Origin: Naegleria lovaniensis
Lineage: Eukaryota > Heterolobosea > Eutetramitea > Acrasida > Naegleriidae
DNA length: 64,000 nucleotides
Direction of reading: 5' to 3'
NCBI RefSeq assembly: GCF_003324165.1
Contig: NW_025407861.1
Coordinates: 364,143-428,142, forward strand
The notes below the pieces were generated by a model. That model searched no databases. It was not told the origin of the DNA and saw only the letters and a program-made list of their open reading frames with translations. Shown piece after piece: positions 51,515 through 63,500 of this stretch (position 1 is its first letter; every line of letters starts with the position of its first letter). The position numbers and the translations under genes were made by a program.

Positions 51515-53841
51515 TCAAATTGTTAGCTGTGTGCTAGGATGGGAGATTTCTTCCACCCCTCGTTCTTGTTCATGCTTTAAACTTAGAAGAAGATCTTTTA
51601 GCTTCGATGTGACATTGTTGTGTTGAAGTAATTGATCAATATCTTGCTCTAGTCTTGATTTGATTTTCCTTAACTTTTCGTTTTCATGTTTGAGATGTTT
51701 GAAATCTTTCTCTAATGTTCTTAGGTTTTTCTTGAGAGCGTCCATTTCTTTGTCCTTTTCTTCGATCGATTTTATGAGGTAATTGTAGGGTTGTGCAGCT
51801 GTCTCTAAATGTTTTTTAGTCTTGTTCAATCGCTCAGTCAATGTGGTAATTTCTTTTTCTGCATTGTCCAAGTCTGTGGTTTTTTGAGCAAGCTGCTTTT
51901 CCAAATCGAATACCTTTTTGGCTAACTGAATACTATTTTTCACTCGTTTTCCTGTTGGAACAAGTGATGATATTTCACTCGCTATCCTTTCAGATTGAGT
52001 AGAAGAATTTTCCTGACCACTTATTTGCATGATGGTATCTAGGTCTTTTTCCAAATGCTGATACTGATTTAATTCTTTCATGGAGGCTTCATACTTGGTT
52101 TCTAATTCAGTTATTTTCTTTCCCATTGTGCTTTGGAGTGTATAGCATTCAGTTTTCATAACATCGAGCTTTTTGTTTAAAATTTCGTTCTCCTTTTTAC
52201 ATTGTTTCAAGTTTTCAATGGTATCCATTAAGGTAACTTGCAGTCGTTCATTCTCAAAGATTTTGATGTTAGCTTGCGTTCTCATCTCGCTCATTTGCTT
52301 TTCCATCACACTCTTCAATGTATTATATTCAATCATGAGATTGTTGTGAGCATCTCTGCTGTCTTCTAGCTGTCGTTTCAATTTTTCAACTTGAGACTCT
52401 GCTGCTTCTTTTGATTCACGTATTAATCGGTTTTCTCTTTCAAAAACTTCTTGTGAATTTTGTTTGATGGATTCCAAATCTTGCTGAGTTTTGTTTCGAA
52501 GCTGTTGAATTTCCTCTTGCAAATGCCTTTCGTATTCTGTTTTCGATTCTTCCTTCACTGTCAATAACCGATCGTACAAGGCCTTCTTCTCTTTTCTCAT
52601 TTCTTTCACCTTGTTTTCAAGCCTGACAATTTCATTTTCGTCTCTTGCTCTGTCGCTACGTATTGATTCAACCTCCTTTGATAAATACATTTTATCATTT
52701 TTCAATAATTCCACTTGCTGCTTTAAGTTTGTCATTTCCATGAGCAATCCGTTGTGCTCTTCACGTAATTTATCAAGCTCGTTCTTGGAAACATCGAGTT
52801 CAAGTTGATAACGTCTGGCGTCATCTTCATAGTTTTTTGCTTTAAGGTTGACAGCATCGAACATTTCTCCTTTGGCTTTATGTTCTTCGAGTGAAATGAT
52901 TCTCGAGTTAAGCTCGGATTCTACTTTTTGACATCGTTTTTCTAAAAGTTCCACTTGAGATTTATGCTCTTGCACCAAGCTTTCGTACTGTCGCTTGTAC
53001 TGAGACTTCTCTTGCTCTGATTTTTCGAGTGTTCTTGTCAATTCTAAAATGTTTTCTTTGAGAGCATTATTTTCTTGTTTATATTGTTGTGTATTCTCTC
53101 TTGCTTCTGCTACAATTGTTTCAGCACTCATAATTTTTTCCTGATCGTCGTGTTGTCGACGCTCCAATTGCTGTATGTTTGACTGAAGAGTTGCGAGCTT
53201 TTTTTCCGTTCTTTTCGTTATTTAACCAAATTGTCAATGGCCCAAGCAATGAAATGAACAACTTACTGTTCCAGCTGGGTTTTATATTTTAAAATTTCCA
53301 TCTCCAAATAATGTTTTTCGTTTTTAAACTGAGCTTCCTGGTCAGCGAATTGAATTTGAGATTCCCTTAAAATTCTTTCAAATTCAATCTTTTTTCGTTG
53401 CAATTCCAGTTTGTATGAGCCATGCTCGGAATATTTGTTTCTTTGGGAGGGAATTATGGATAAAGAACTGTCTTCGACTGAAGAAGAAATTTGTGGTGAT
53501 GATACTAAACTTCCAAAGTCTTTATATACACGAGAATGATGTGCTGGTGACATCATCGGAACACTTGAAATTCCAATGCTCAGAGAAGATAATTCCGAAG
53601 CTAGTTTTTCAAGGTCATTGGAATCTATGGATGAGCTTAAGTGAGATCGTTCGATGAGTTCTCCGATCAGTTCTCTATTGTATGATGGTGATGTTGTTGA
53701 TGTGAATGGAGAACCACCGAACTTGTTGTTGTTGGCTTTTCCTCCGAGAAAATAATCATGATGAGCCATTAAAAATTCATCATCTTCGTCAACTTTGGGT
53801 TCTTGTTGCTCCGATATGGTTGATTTTGTGTTTTTGGTCAT
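51515..53841 (-). CDS. Long coiled-coil protein, two exons
   Basis: Exons 53841-53267 and 53210-51515 (57-nt intron, GTAAGT...AAAAG) give 756 residues; an ATG at 53934 would add 31. The N-terminal ~120 residues are Ser-rich with a DEDDEFL patch. From about residue 165 to near the end, heptad-rich Glu/Lys/Gln/Leu sequence forms an almost continuous coiled coil (for example LEHLEKDLDT-like and KLRKIKSRLEQDIDQLL segments). The splice joins TQLEQ to TEKKLATLQ, keeping the coiled coil in register. It is likely a structural or tethering protein of golgin, centrosomal or cytoskeletal type; the exact role cannot be assigned. Confidence 0.75.
51524..51561 (+). repeat. 38-bp inverted repeat, right arm
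   Basis: Overlaps the stop codon and last ~12 codons of the coiled-coil gene. Pairs with 50615-50652 (37 of 38 positions). Confidence 0.85.
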
Positions 53842-54025
53842 TTTTTTTCTTTCAAAGTTTTGTACAAATTTTGGCGGGTTGCACTGCAGTTTATTAACGT
53901 TATGCAAAAAGGCAAACAGATTGTCGTGGTTCATTCAAAAGTTAGTCATTCGTTGATAGTTATCAAGTGGTTGCACGGTATCACAACCATGTTTGAATCA
54001 ACATTGCGAATTCCAAAGTTTAGGG

Positions 54026-55799
54026 TTAGAAAAACATGTCAAAGGTATCGTTGTGTAGTAAGGATACCCACTGTCCGAATTCTGATGTTTCCGAATGAAC
54101 GTACCCATTATAGTAATGATTCATTCGTGTCAAGTAGTTTTGTTCAAAGTCGTCTGAAATCGGATATCCATGCTCCAATAGTACAAACATTTTCACCTCA
54201 CTCAGCAAATCGTCACGCCAATCGTTATTAGAATGATAATTGAGTAATGTACGTAGTACTGTGTGAGGATCCGTTTCTGCTGCTTTCAATGCAATTTCTC
54301 TGTCCCATTGTAAGCGATTAGAAATGTAGTAAAACACACCACCCCCTACGTGGTTTATAGCTTGTAAAATAAAATCCTTATCGTCTTTCAAAGAATAATT
54401 AGCCATTTGCAAGACATCTATGTGTCTTTTCATTGCACGAAAACAACACTTCCTTGTCTTGCAACATGTAATTATTTAACACAAATACATCCCTTCCCAA
54501 CACGCCAGCATATTTCATGATAAACTCTCTATCGTTGCCAATTTTTTTTGGAAAGTGGCTTATTACTGAATTATTATGCTGATAAGCTTGCATGATTATT
54601 TCTGGGTCCTCTTTAAATGCATGCAAGTAATTTATGTATTTACCATCGATCTTGATAGCCTCTAATGCAAATTCACGGTCATTCCTAATCTCGACAGGTA
54701 TGCCTTCCCATGCGACCAATGCCTTATTTTTCAAAGCTCTTAAAATAAATTGCTTATCATTTCTGAATGGATATGGAACGTTATCGAGGGATAGTGCTCC
54801 AAATGCAGATTGATGTTTCAATAGTAAGAATTCAATAGTATCAGAACAAGATTCACCTACGAGTGTAAGTATTTCTGAATGGTTTTTCAACCTTGGTGAG
54901 GCATGTGGAAAAGCATTTCTATTTTGCTTTATAGCCTCTATTACAATATCCTTGTCATCGGTCATATCAAACAATGCATGGGCAAGGGAAGCTCCGTTTT
55001 GTCGAACTGCTGACTGCACAACTTCTCGATCCAATTTTAACGTAAATGAAGCATGTTGTAAAGCATGACCATTTTGTTGAACTGCTGCCATCACCACTTC
55101 CTTGTCATCCTTCAACATTAATGATGCAAATTGTAGTGCCAATCCATTTTGTTGAACTGCCTGTAAAACAACTTGTTTGTCCTTTCTTAACTCTTGCGAT
55201 GCACAGCCAAGAGAGGCTCCATTTTGCTTTACCGCTAATACTACCACTTCTTTATCGCTCTTCAATTGCTGTGATAGAAAATATAGAATGTTGTTGATGT
55301 TACTTGGCTCTGTGCAATGAGTGAGCAGCACATCCAGAACAAAGTTTTTGTCATTTCTATATTCATTGGGTATATGGTTCAATACGTTAATATTTTGTTT
55401 CACAGCTTGTATCACTACTTCACGATCTGTAAATAAATTTCTACTAGCGAACCGAATGGCATGACTGTTCGCTCGCACGGCCTGCAAGAGCAAATCTTTA
55501 TCACTGATTTTGAACATGCTTTCACTCAAGCTCTCATGAATGACTGCATTTAAAATGATTTCCCGATCATGAATAAATTCAATCGGAAGAAAGGTCAATT
55601 TGTCGACAATTTGTTTGTTTTTAATTTGCTCCAACCACTTGTATTTGTTTTCGTTATATTTTCGTCTTCCCTTTGAATACTCTGCAAGTGTGGTTCTCAT
55701 CATGAAATAATACTTGTTCGGAATTTGAAGAATATTTGAATCATCCAACAAGCATAACACAACACGTGATGATGATGATGAACTTTCCAATGGCTGCAT
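54026..55799 (-). pseudogene. DUF4116-repeat protein gene with a frameshift
   Basis: From ATG 55799 the frame encodes ~466 residues with about a dozen DUF4116 units, such as DKEVVMAAVQQNGHALQHAS, then ends at a stop at 54399. Homology continues without a break in another frame (MKRHIDVLQMANYSLKDDKDFI and on) to 54026. The frames join cleanly if one base is removed from the A-run at 54440-54443 (TTTT in the sense strand). This is either a recent frameshift or a homopolymer sequencing error. Without the error the protein would be about 600 residues. It is a paralogue of the gene at 42969. In-frame codons extend upstream of 55799 but overlap the divergent neighbour. Confidence 0.75.
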
Positions 55800-55861
55800 T
55801 TTTTGTCTGTTTGGAATTGTAATCTTGATGAACGAGCGAGTGTTCAGTGGTGAACTAAAAA
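55800..55861. promoter_or_regulatory. 62-bp bidirectional promoter
   Basis: The only space between two divergently starting ORFs (ATGs at 55799 and 55862). It must hold transcription signals for both if those starts are right; promoter assignment is inferred from position. Confidence 0.35.
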
Positions 55862-56974
55862 ATGTCAGGTCGTAATAATCAAACATATTCATTGGATCCT
55901 CTCGTTGCAACCACGATTTTATTATTTTCTGATTACTCGGATTGGCCAGTCATCCAACCGTATTTAATTTCAAAAACATTTCATCACGTATTCGAATCAC
56001 AACGCTTTTCAAAACAATACCTGATAAAATTGTTTCAATTAGATAGTAATGAACAGAAACGACTCGAAGAGTGTTTGGAAATTCATCATCAATTTATCGA
56101 AACAGAAAGCAGTTTTAAAAGACGTAAAATTGAACATGAAATGACCTATCACAAAATTTTGCAATTATATGTCACTAAAAGTTATTGCAGCGTTGAAACT
56201 CAAATGCCATCCTTGCTTAACCAGTACTTGATAGCCGATAAGTACTCAATCGAACGATCTTGTATTGAAAGGCGCATGAAACATGTACTTTCAAGACTCA
56301 ACAAAACTCGAAAACTATGTCGAGCATTTTCACAATTTTTCTCAAACGAGGAATGGGTTGTGAGTTACTCAACATTTACACTTTCACGGGCTACATTGTG
56401 GAAATTATTTGGAGCTTGTCAATTTCCTCAACATGCCGCTTCTTACGAGTTAATTCCAACAAGACGCACACAACTCTCACACGCTGAATTGAATGCACCA
56501 TTCAAAGCCGTTTTTATAGATGATTTTAAAGACACCAATGAAATTCTGTCAGAATACACTGTTTTTACAAGCTGTGGATTTCCTTTGAGCGTGCAAATTA
56601 CGTATCATTCAACTGTACCACTGCATGATGGTACTGGGGAGAGTTGTATTGTCAATGGACAGCAATTATTTTCTCATGAAATGTCAGACAAGGGTGTCTC
56701 TTTTTCTGAATATTCCGAAGAGTGTTTAAATTATGTGAAATCAATTTTGTTTGGATCCTACACACATCAAGAAGATGCATTAACCTTGAACACTCTCTTG
56801 TACAATGTTTTACGTTTAGGACTGTTCAAGTACTCGCATAGCTATGAGTCATGCGTTCGAGGTGATTCGAAAGCACTTCCAACATTCAACAACAGAATAT
56901 TTAGCAATCAAGAAGAGGAAGATGAAGAACAAGATGAGGAAGATGAAGAGGAAGAACAAGATGAAGAGCAATAA
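55862..56974 (+). CDS. Unknown protein with F-box-like start and acidic tail
   Basis: 370-residue intronless ORF. The first ~50 residues (LDPLVATTILLFSDYSDW...LISKTFHHVFES) resemble an F-box-like domain of the kind seen in the DUF4116 and LRR proteins of this window. A helical, charged middle (FKRRKIEHEMTYHKIL) and a beta-rich region follow (FKAVFIDDFKDTNEILSEY, FPLSVQITYHSTVPLHDG). The last 22 residues are nearly all Glu, Asp and Gln. No family recognised. Confidence 0.7.
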   Translation: MSGRNNQTYSLDPLVATTILLFSDYSDWPVIQPYLISKTFHHVFESQRFSKQYLIKLFQLDSNEQKRLEECLEIHHQFIETESSFKRRKIEHEMTYHKILQLYVTKSYCSVETQMPSLLNQYLIADKYSIERSCIERRMKHVLSRLNKTRKLCRAFSQFFSNEEWVVSYSTFTLSRATLWKLFGACQFPQHAASYELIPTRRTQLSHAELNAPFKAVFIDDFKDTNEILSEYTVFTSCGFPLSVQITYHSTVPLHDGTGESCIVNGQQLFSHEMSDKGVSFSEYSEECLNYVKSILFGSYTHQEDALTLNTLLYNVLRLGLFKYSHSYESCVRGDSKALPTFNNRIFSNQEEEDEEQDEEDEEEEQDEEQ

Positions 56975-57116
56975 TACTCACTCCACGATCATCGGTATGA
57001 ATTGGACACTAATCAACAAAAAAAGTTTAACAGGAAAGTTGGCGGTCAATTCTAACATGAAATACTTTACTGGGTTGTTTACACGCTTAAATTGAACATT
57101 TTGGTAGTACATTCAT

Positions 57117-58635
57117 TTAAGCATATCCTGTTTTCATTGACATTGTTCATCATTATTTCACATTGTTGAAAAAATATATAGAGTAAGTATTGATAAATTG
57201 TTAAAATAATTAATAATAATTAATAATAATTTACCTGTATACATTTCACTTTCGAATCCACATTCATCAGTTCCCTTCAAAATCCAGAAATAACCCTACA
57301 TTAAGGTGGTTTGTAATATTATGAAAATTTCACATTGTAATAAGTTGTCAAGAATTAAAGACTATCAACAATACTATTACTGTACATACATTCATGCCCC
57401 AACCAGTTCCCCACGAGTTGGCAACAATCCAATACTTCTTGTTACTCACTGAATCAACTCCATAACCAACAATCTTGACAGCATGACCACCCAATGACTC
57501 CCCAGAGACATGATGATACACTCCAGATTTGTAACTCATAAAATCACGATAAACTGTGAAAACGAATTCATATTGATCACGAACAGTAAGCCATCATGAT
57601 GATCATCCACCACGTTACTTCAAAACTCAATCTCTTACCTGTGAAACCAGTTTGAATAGGTCCATATTCAACCAATTCATTCTCAGCGTTGGCCACACCT
57701 ACAACCTTCTTGGATGATTTGGCCTTGTACAAGGTAATGTCTTGACCTTTGGAACATTTGGATGGACATTTACCTGTGTTCAAGAGTAAAGTATTTCGAA
57801 AACAAATGATTCCATAAAGAATAGATAAGTAATCGATGATATCTTAGAGAACTATCCTTCACACTCACACAACCTACCATTACTTTTACCATTACCAGAA
57901 GTATAGGGAACACATGAATCACTTGGAATACCAGTCTTGACCAAAAAGTTCCATGCAAGACTCAAATATCCTCCGTCGCATCCATAATTTCTAGTATCAC
58001 ATGAAACCATGTATTGAGGTGAAAGAACAAGATCTGTTTTACCATCAGTGGCAATACATAATCGATCACTCAATACTTCAGAGGCAGAGAAAGCCCAACA
58101 TGAACCACATTGTTCTTGATCTCTGTAAAAACGACATGATGATGATTATAATGTTAGTTATAAAATTTGTAATCCCACTGAGTGAAGTGACAGCTGTCAA
58201 AACATACCTAATTTCATGAATACATTTTGGCCATTTAGCTCTGGAGTCAAAGCTTGCTGGTGCAGCAGCAGTGTAGGTGGTTGGTGTGGATTGTTTATGT
58301 CTTTCAGTGATCATGTCATCGGTTCCTGGTTGAATCAAAACAGCTCCCAATCGCTATGAGAATAGTTTCGTGACAGTTATAAGCAAGAATAATAATAATA
58401 ATATTTGAACGCACACAATTCATTGAATTGCTTCATAGTGACATACCTTTCTGAAATCTTCCACACTCATATTTTCAAATTGTGGATAGTGAGTGGCTTT
58501 CCAAAAAACCTTTGGACTGTTGTTGATTAATTTAATCAAAACAGGATCATTGACAGGTCTGGTTGGATCTAGACCAGTCACGATCACAGCAACCGATACA
58601 ATAAGAAGAGTGGCCAATAAGATTCTTTTGAACAT
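57117..58635 (-). CDS. Cathepsin-B-like papain-family cysteine protease, seven exons
   Basis: Exons 58635-58447, 58353-58208, 58122-57878, 57773-57639, 57553-57390, 57295-57235 and 57127-57117 encode 316 residues. The signal peptide is [21 protein letters not shown]. The propeptide has an [20 protein letters not shown] segment. The mature enzyme has oxyanion Gln and catalytic Cys in [25 protein letters not shown], catalytic His in [11 protein letters not shown] and Asn in [10 protein letters not shown], then [16 protein letters not shown]. The occluding-loop region of true cathepsin B is short. The enzyme should be lysosomal or secreted. Introns are 93-118 nt or less apart from the second (85) and last, with clear GTA(A/T)GT-type donors. 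The final 11-nt exon is the least certain part. Confidence 0.85.
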
Positions 58636-58876
58636 TTTTTTAGGTGATGAGAATTGAAAAATCTTGTGACAGATGAAGTTTTTATTGCCCATCCCTCTCC
58701 GAAACCCTCCGAAGCTTGCTCCGTGATAAAAATATCATAAATTAAAAAGTAAGGTTTCTTCGGTAGCATGTTGGTATGGAAATGGTCGAATGCATGGGAA
58801 TGATGATTCCGGAAGAAGGTGTTCTTCGGAGAAGTCTTCGGATGGAGAACGGTAAAACCTTAGTTTTGTTGATGAC

Positions 58877-59158
58877 TCAAGATTCGGAAGGTGTATTGCT
58901 TAATGGTTGAGGTTCATCCACCTTTCCTTCATCGATGTACTGTCCTCCAAATAGTCCCTTCTTCAAGTTGAGAACAAGTAACCATAGAATATTGTCAACA
59001 GGTTTGCTCTTGTCGTCGTCTAGTCCGCAGTGCGAACCTGAATTTATAATTTCTGTTAAACATTCGAACAATGCATACCACCTATCAAACATGCAATTCA
59101 ATTTGTGAACTATCACGAATCATCATTGCATGTTACATTGAAATTTCTGGCTCGACAT
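58877..59158 (-). CDS. Possible 60-residue two-exon protein with CxxC
   Basis: Exon 1 59158-59137 (22 nt) and exon 2 59037-58877 are separated by a 99-nt intron (GTAACA...TTCAG). Spliced, the start reads MSSQKFQCSHCG, creating a C-x-x-C across the junction. It is followed by LDDDKSKPVDNILWLLVLNLKKG and ends TPSES. The C-terminal exon has clear coding character and a stop shared with the longer unspliced frame. The hydrophobic WLLVL segment could be a membrane or interface helix. No family recognised; the model rests on splice signals only. Confidence 0.4.
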
Positions 59159-59258
59159 TGTTGGAAGTTTCAAAGACAGAACTTGTCTTCTAGTTCACAG
59201 ATCTGTTCATCGATGATACTCGATTGCAATCATCTCCCAACAACATCAAGTCAAAAAA

Positions 59259-60321
59259 ATGTCAACAAGTTCAAAGATGACCACAAGCCTCGTTTTTCTC
59301 TTCGCACTCTTGCTGTGTCTTGCTTCCAATGCCTTCTGTGTCACTTACAAGGACATTATCCAACAAGCAACTGGATACAAAATAGCTCCTAGAACGTTTG
59401 ACGGCACATTGAAAACTCCTGGAACACCTGGAGTTTCAAATTGGCACATTGCTCAATGGAAAAACGCGTATGAACTCGGTGCTTTCAATAATCAATATTC
59501 TGTTTCCAATCCTAGCTCTAGAGTGGTTTATACTCCATCCAATAATACTCTTGAGCTTGCTTTAAATGGAAATCTGTTGGGTTGTGGTGTTGCAATACAA
59601 GGACACCACAATACTTTGCAATAACTAGCACTCCGCCGTCAGTTGCCTGCAAAAAATATTCGTTTAAAGATTCTGCAGCGATAAAATGACGGTGCGGAGA
59701 TACCCCCCCTCTCCGGAGCAGGGGGGGTCAGTTTTGATGTGTACCTGTATTGAAGCGAACTTGTTTGCAGAGCCAACGACCTCCAATACTTATACAACCC
59801 CACCATTTGTTCCAGCCATTGAAGGACCTCTCATTAATAATGGAAGACAATTGTATCACACATTGACTGTTCGACCCTATTACATTAGACAAGTGGCTTC
59901 CTCATGCTTGACTCAAGCTACTTTTATTACTTCCTTTGTGATGAAAAATTATGATAATCCAAGCTTGACTGTTTTCTATCAACTAAGTCTTCATTATGCT
60001 ATTGTTAGTCCATCTCGTGTTCCAGCCAAGAGTTGGTTTTTCAATGGAGCAAATACTAACACTCCAAATACTTGGGGTTTTGATGACGTGATTGGATCCT
60101 ATGGTCTGACTTATCCAGCAGTTGGACAAACTCTAGTGTTTGCAAAGGACGTCAAGCCAAGACTTCGTCAAGTGATTGCTGACGCAGCCAACACAATTCC
60201 TGCTGCAAATAAGAACCCAGACAGATGGTATATTCAATCTGCATATTATGGTCCTCATGTTTGGGGTGGTCTTTTTACAACCTATTTTGCCAGCAATTTC
60301 AGGTTGGCTGAAATGTGGTAA
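59259..60321 (+). pseudogene. Disrupted secreted-protein gene
   Basis: The first frame (59259-59624) encodes a signal peptide (SLVFLFALLLCLASNAFC) and ~95 residues of mature sequence, then stops. A second frame resumes the protein from about 59754 (IEANLFAEPTTS) to 60321, including SWFFNGANTNTPNTWGFDD and SAYYGPHVWGGLFTTYF. The two frames look like halves of one ~300-residue secreted protein split by ~130 bp of GC-rich hairpin sequence. No GTA(A/T)GT donor fits, and simple removal does not restore frame, so the gene is probably inactivated. Family not recognised; a lectin or adhesin-like extracellular role would be a guess. Confidence 0.55.
59631..59728. mobile_element. GC-rich double-hairpin insertion (MITE-like)
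   Basis: First hairpin arms are CTCCGCCGTCA (59631-59641) and TGACGGTGCGGAG (59687-59699). The second is a tight stem of A+C7 (59702-59709) with G7+T (59721-59728) around CTCCGGAG. A short TTTGCA occurs on both flanks (near 59615-59620 and 59768-59773) and might be a target duplication. Base composition differs sharply from the surroundings. Confidence 0.4.
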
Positions 60322-63300
60322 TCTCAGTAAAATGGCACCTTTACATTACAACTCTTATCATTTGGTTGCAAATAAATTACGGATGACAAAGCAGCTATGG
60401 TCTAAAAACAAACAATAAAGGTGGGTGAAGAAGTGTTATGGAATGATTTTTGTAGCTGGTCAAATTTTTGACCTGGACAGTTCAGGTTCATGAAGGTTAA
60501 AAATTTTGACCGGGAATATATTTGGTCAAACCCATTTTACAGCCACTCTTGTTTGTTGATGGGTTTGGCGGGCGGTATGTCGTTTGGGGCGCTTGATTTG
60601 CGATAATGACATTCCAGCAAAATTGAAGATGCGGTCTTTGTCTCGAAAGTTTGTTCTCATGGGGTTTGGATAGGTGACCGCCTTGACTTGTAATCTTAAT
60701 TTTTCGACATGCTTAATCATGGGATTTTTAATTTTTATGAAATCGTCGGGGATGGAGGTATATCTATGTGTTGATATGACTTTCATCCATTAATTATGGG
60801 TAATTATTGAACTGTATTCGCTTAAAGTAGACCTCTCGTGCATGGTCGGGGTTTTCGTCATCTTTGATGTTGAGCTTGATCCAAGCATTTCATTCGATAG
60901 ATTTTGAAGAGTAGTATATTCGTGCTAGCGACATCATTGGATAGTGAGCTAAGTTGGTTGAGTCGTTCAACAAATGGTAACAGGTGTCAAATTTTTGATA
61001 GAATTTAAGCGACACCATTTTTGTAGATCTCACGAAAATAATGGGGGTCATGATAGAGCGTTCGATCAGGTTTAGGGTAGTTTTCGAGAAAATCAAGTTT
61101 AAAGGAGTTTCAACGAGGTCAAAAATGACATGAAAATTTTTCAAAAAAAAATTAAAAAAAAATGAAGCCAAACTTCCCTGCATTTTTGAGGTGATCATCA
61201 TCAACATCGGGTCATGTTTCCATTCATCATCATGACATATTCATATTGATCACATCAAATGTGCACATCATGATCAACATTCATCAGGAATATTTTGTGT
61301 GTATGAATACACATGGAAATGATAATCATCAAATAGTAATGGTTGGAATTGTAGTGAACTGCTCCCGTTGGATGTGATGATCATGGAATGAATCTGATGA
61401 TCGGAATGTTGTTACAGTGATCAGAAACCATAGAATTGATCGTTGGTTCAATTCAAAATGATGGTTATTTCATGAATGGTATTCAAGTGAAGTGTGATGG
61501 TGGCTCTATGGTAGAGCTGAAAAGTACGATCGAGACAAGCACTTCACAGAACTTCATGAAATTGATATGGATGGATGTTCTGATCATCCAAACAACAAAT
61601 CATCAGTTTTATTCATTGACATGATTGTTTCATGGAATAGGAGCACTTCGCTTTTCTCGGAAAACATCATTTCTTGAGGAAGGGTACAACTCTCCTCTCT
61701 TGTTCATGACTTTCATTCTATCATCAATACACGTTGTGGTCATCATTGTAGAAGTGTTTCATGTGATTGTGAGTGGTTGAAAATGATCATGATGAATTGT
61801 TGTTGGTATGTATTGTTGTATGATTGAATGATCATTTTATAACAATTGACTGATTCAGTTTTTCGATAAACCGATGATTGTATTGTTGTATAATACCTTG
61901 CGAAGAACAATTCTATGACTATTGATGATGGATATGATCATTATTAGTGGAGTATCATCATGAATGTCGTAGTGATGTGATACCATGTCCTTCCGAGAGT
62001 GAGTGTGTCATGAACAATATACATCAACATGTTCTTCATGATGAGTGTGATACATCCATGTTGTTTTTACTCACTGACTCAACAAGTTGTGGAAGTGGTG
62101 TTTCACTCTTTCAAATTATTTTTCTTTTTCACATGATACTACGATACTGAATAATTTTAAGAATATCACAGTGGCTTTATATGATAGTATAGAGTGTGAT
62201 ATTGTTATTTTGAAATTTGTGGAATTTATCTATATGAGTTGATTTTGTTATGAGGCACATGAGCTGTGTTGAAAATGATTATTAATTAATTTTTGAAGAG
62301 TTGTCAGGAGAGTGATGCAGATAGTTTTTTATGGTAGATGAGATGGTGTACAACACATTGATATCAATTCTTGTATTTGTTCATGTCTAGAATGTATTGT
62401 TGTTGAGCACCTGAGAAGATTTTGTCATGAAGTACATTACAATGTGAGACATGGTTTTTTCCTAGAGTTGTTGCAATCACCCATGTGTTGATATTGTTCC
62501 ATTGTGTTATTATTGATTGTGTGGAGTGATGTGATTCATTGTATGATGGAAGGATTCTGTCAGGTCATGTTTGACACTCTTTCATGGATAGCCTGTGTTG
62601 ATTTATGATGGCTGCATTGAAAATAAAGAGTTAATTCATTGATTTTCATGATCAGTACATATGAAATGTATGGTGTATGTGGTTGATATGCGTCAATGTT
62701 CAAGTCATCTTGATTTTGAATTTTGTCTGGATTTACTGACCCTACTCTTCCGCATTTAGAATTTATCCAAAAAAATGTTGTTGTGATTGATCAGTGTTGT
62801 TTGATGTTGTGATGACGGAATCATGATTGAAATCATTTGTAGTGATCGTAGATGTGTCTTTCAACCGTATTGGATACGTCTACCATGTTCGTTGTTATCA
62901 CCAAATGGATGAGTGTTCAAAGTTGTTCATGAAGAGTGATGAGATGAAACATGGTTGTTTGAATATTCATTCAAGTTGATAAACATGCTTGTCATGATGG
63001 TGTGATCACGTGATAGTGATTGTGTTGATCCATCAATTGTATGTGTTGAGCAATGTTTCAGTCATTACAATAAAGTTTGATGTTGTGATGGATGACATCT
63101 TTGTTTTGTATATTAAATATTCTTTCATGATCATGAAGTACTCATGTCATAGTGTGAGTCCTATCATTTTGAAGTGTTGTATATTGTTGTTTGCTTGGTG
63201 TGATATGAAACTTTGAAAAAATTGTTACATTTTCTTTATATATTGTGATGATGTTCACTACTCTTTATGAGATTGATATATCATGTTTATCATGTATATG

Positions 63301-63435
63301 CCAACATGTCTATGAAGTATTATTGAATGTGTATTGATACTTGCTGAGATAATTGATAAATGTTGATTTGGAGTGTTTGAAAAATTGTGGTCTTAGTCTC
63401 TTTACATGGGTTTGATAAAAATTCTACTCTTTGGG
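60322..63435. other. Gene-poor subtelomeric region
   Basis: About 3.1 kb with no supported gene. From 60440 to 60530 there are palindromic GGTCAAA motifs, including GGTCAAATTTTTGACC at 60458-60473. From 60526 to 61207 weak minus-strand frames with stops may be a decayed gene. From 61200 on the sequence is AT-rich with many ATGATCAT-type words, and the plus strand is strikingly T/G-rich and C-poor towards the telomere. Short ORFs here look random. Confidence 0.6.
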
Positions 63436-63500
63436 TTTATTCTTTGGGTTTATTCTTTGGGTTTATTCTTTGGGTTTATTCTTTGGGTTTATTCTTTGGG
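63436..63500 (+). repeat. Five 13-bp transitional repeats
   Basis: Unit TTTATTCTTTGGG repeated five times without change. Each unit contains one TTTGGG telomeric core plus TTTATTC, bridging unique sequence to the telomere. Confidence 0.95.

Noticed and set aside
61436-63216. Several 60-70 codon ORFs in the subtelomere
   Set aside because: Isolated, compositionally random and without conserved features; expected by chance in 2 kb.
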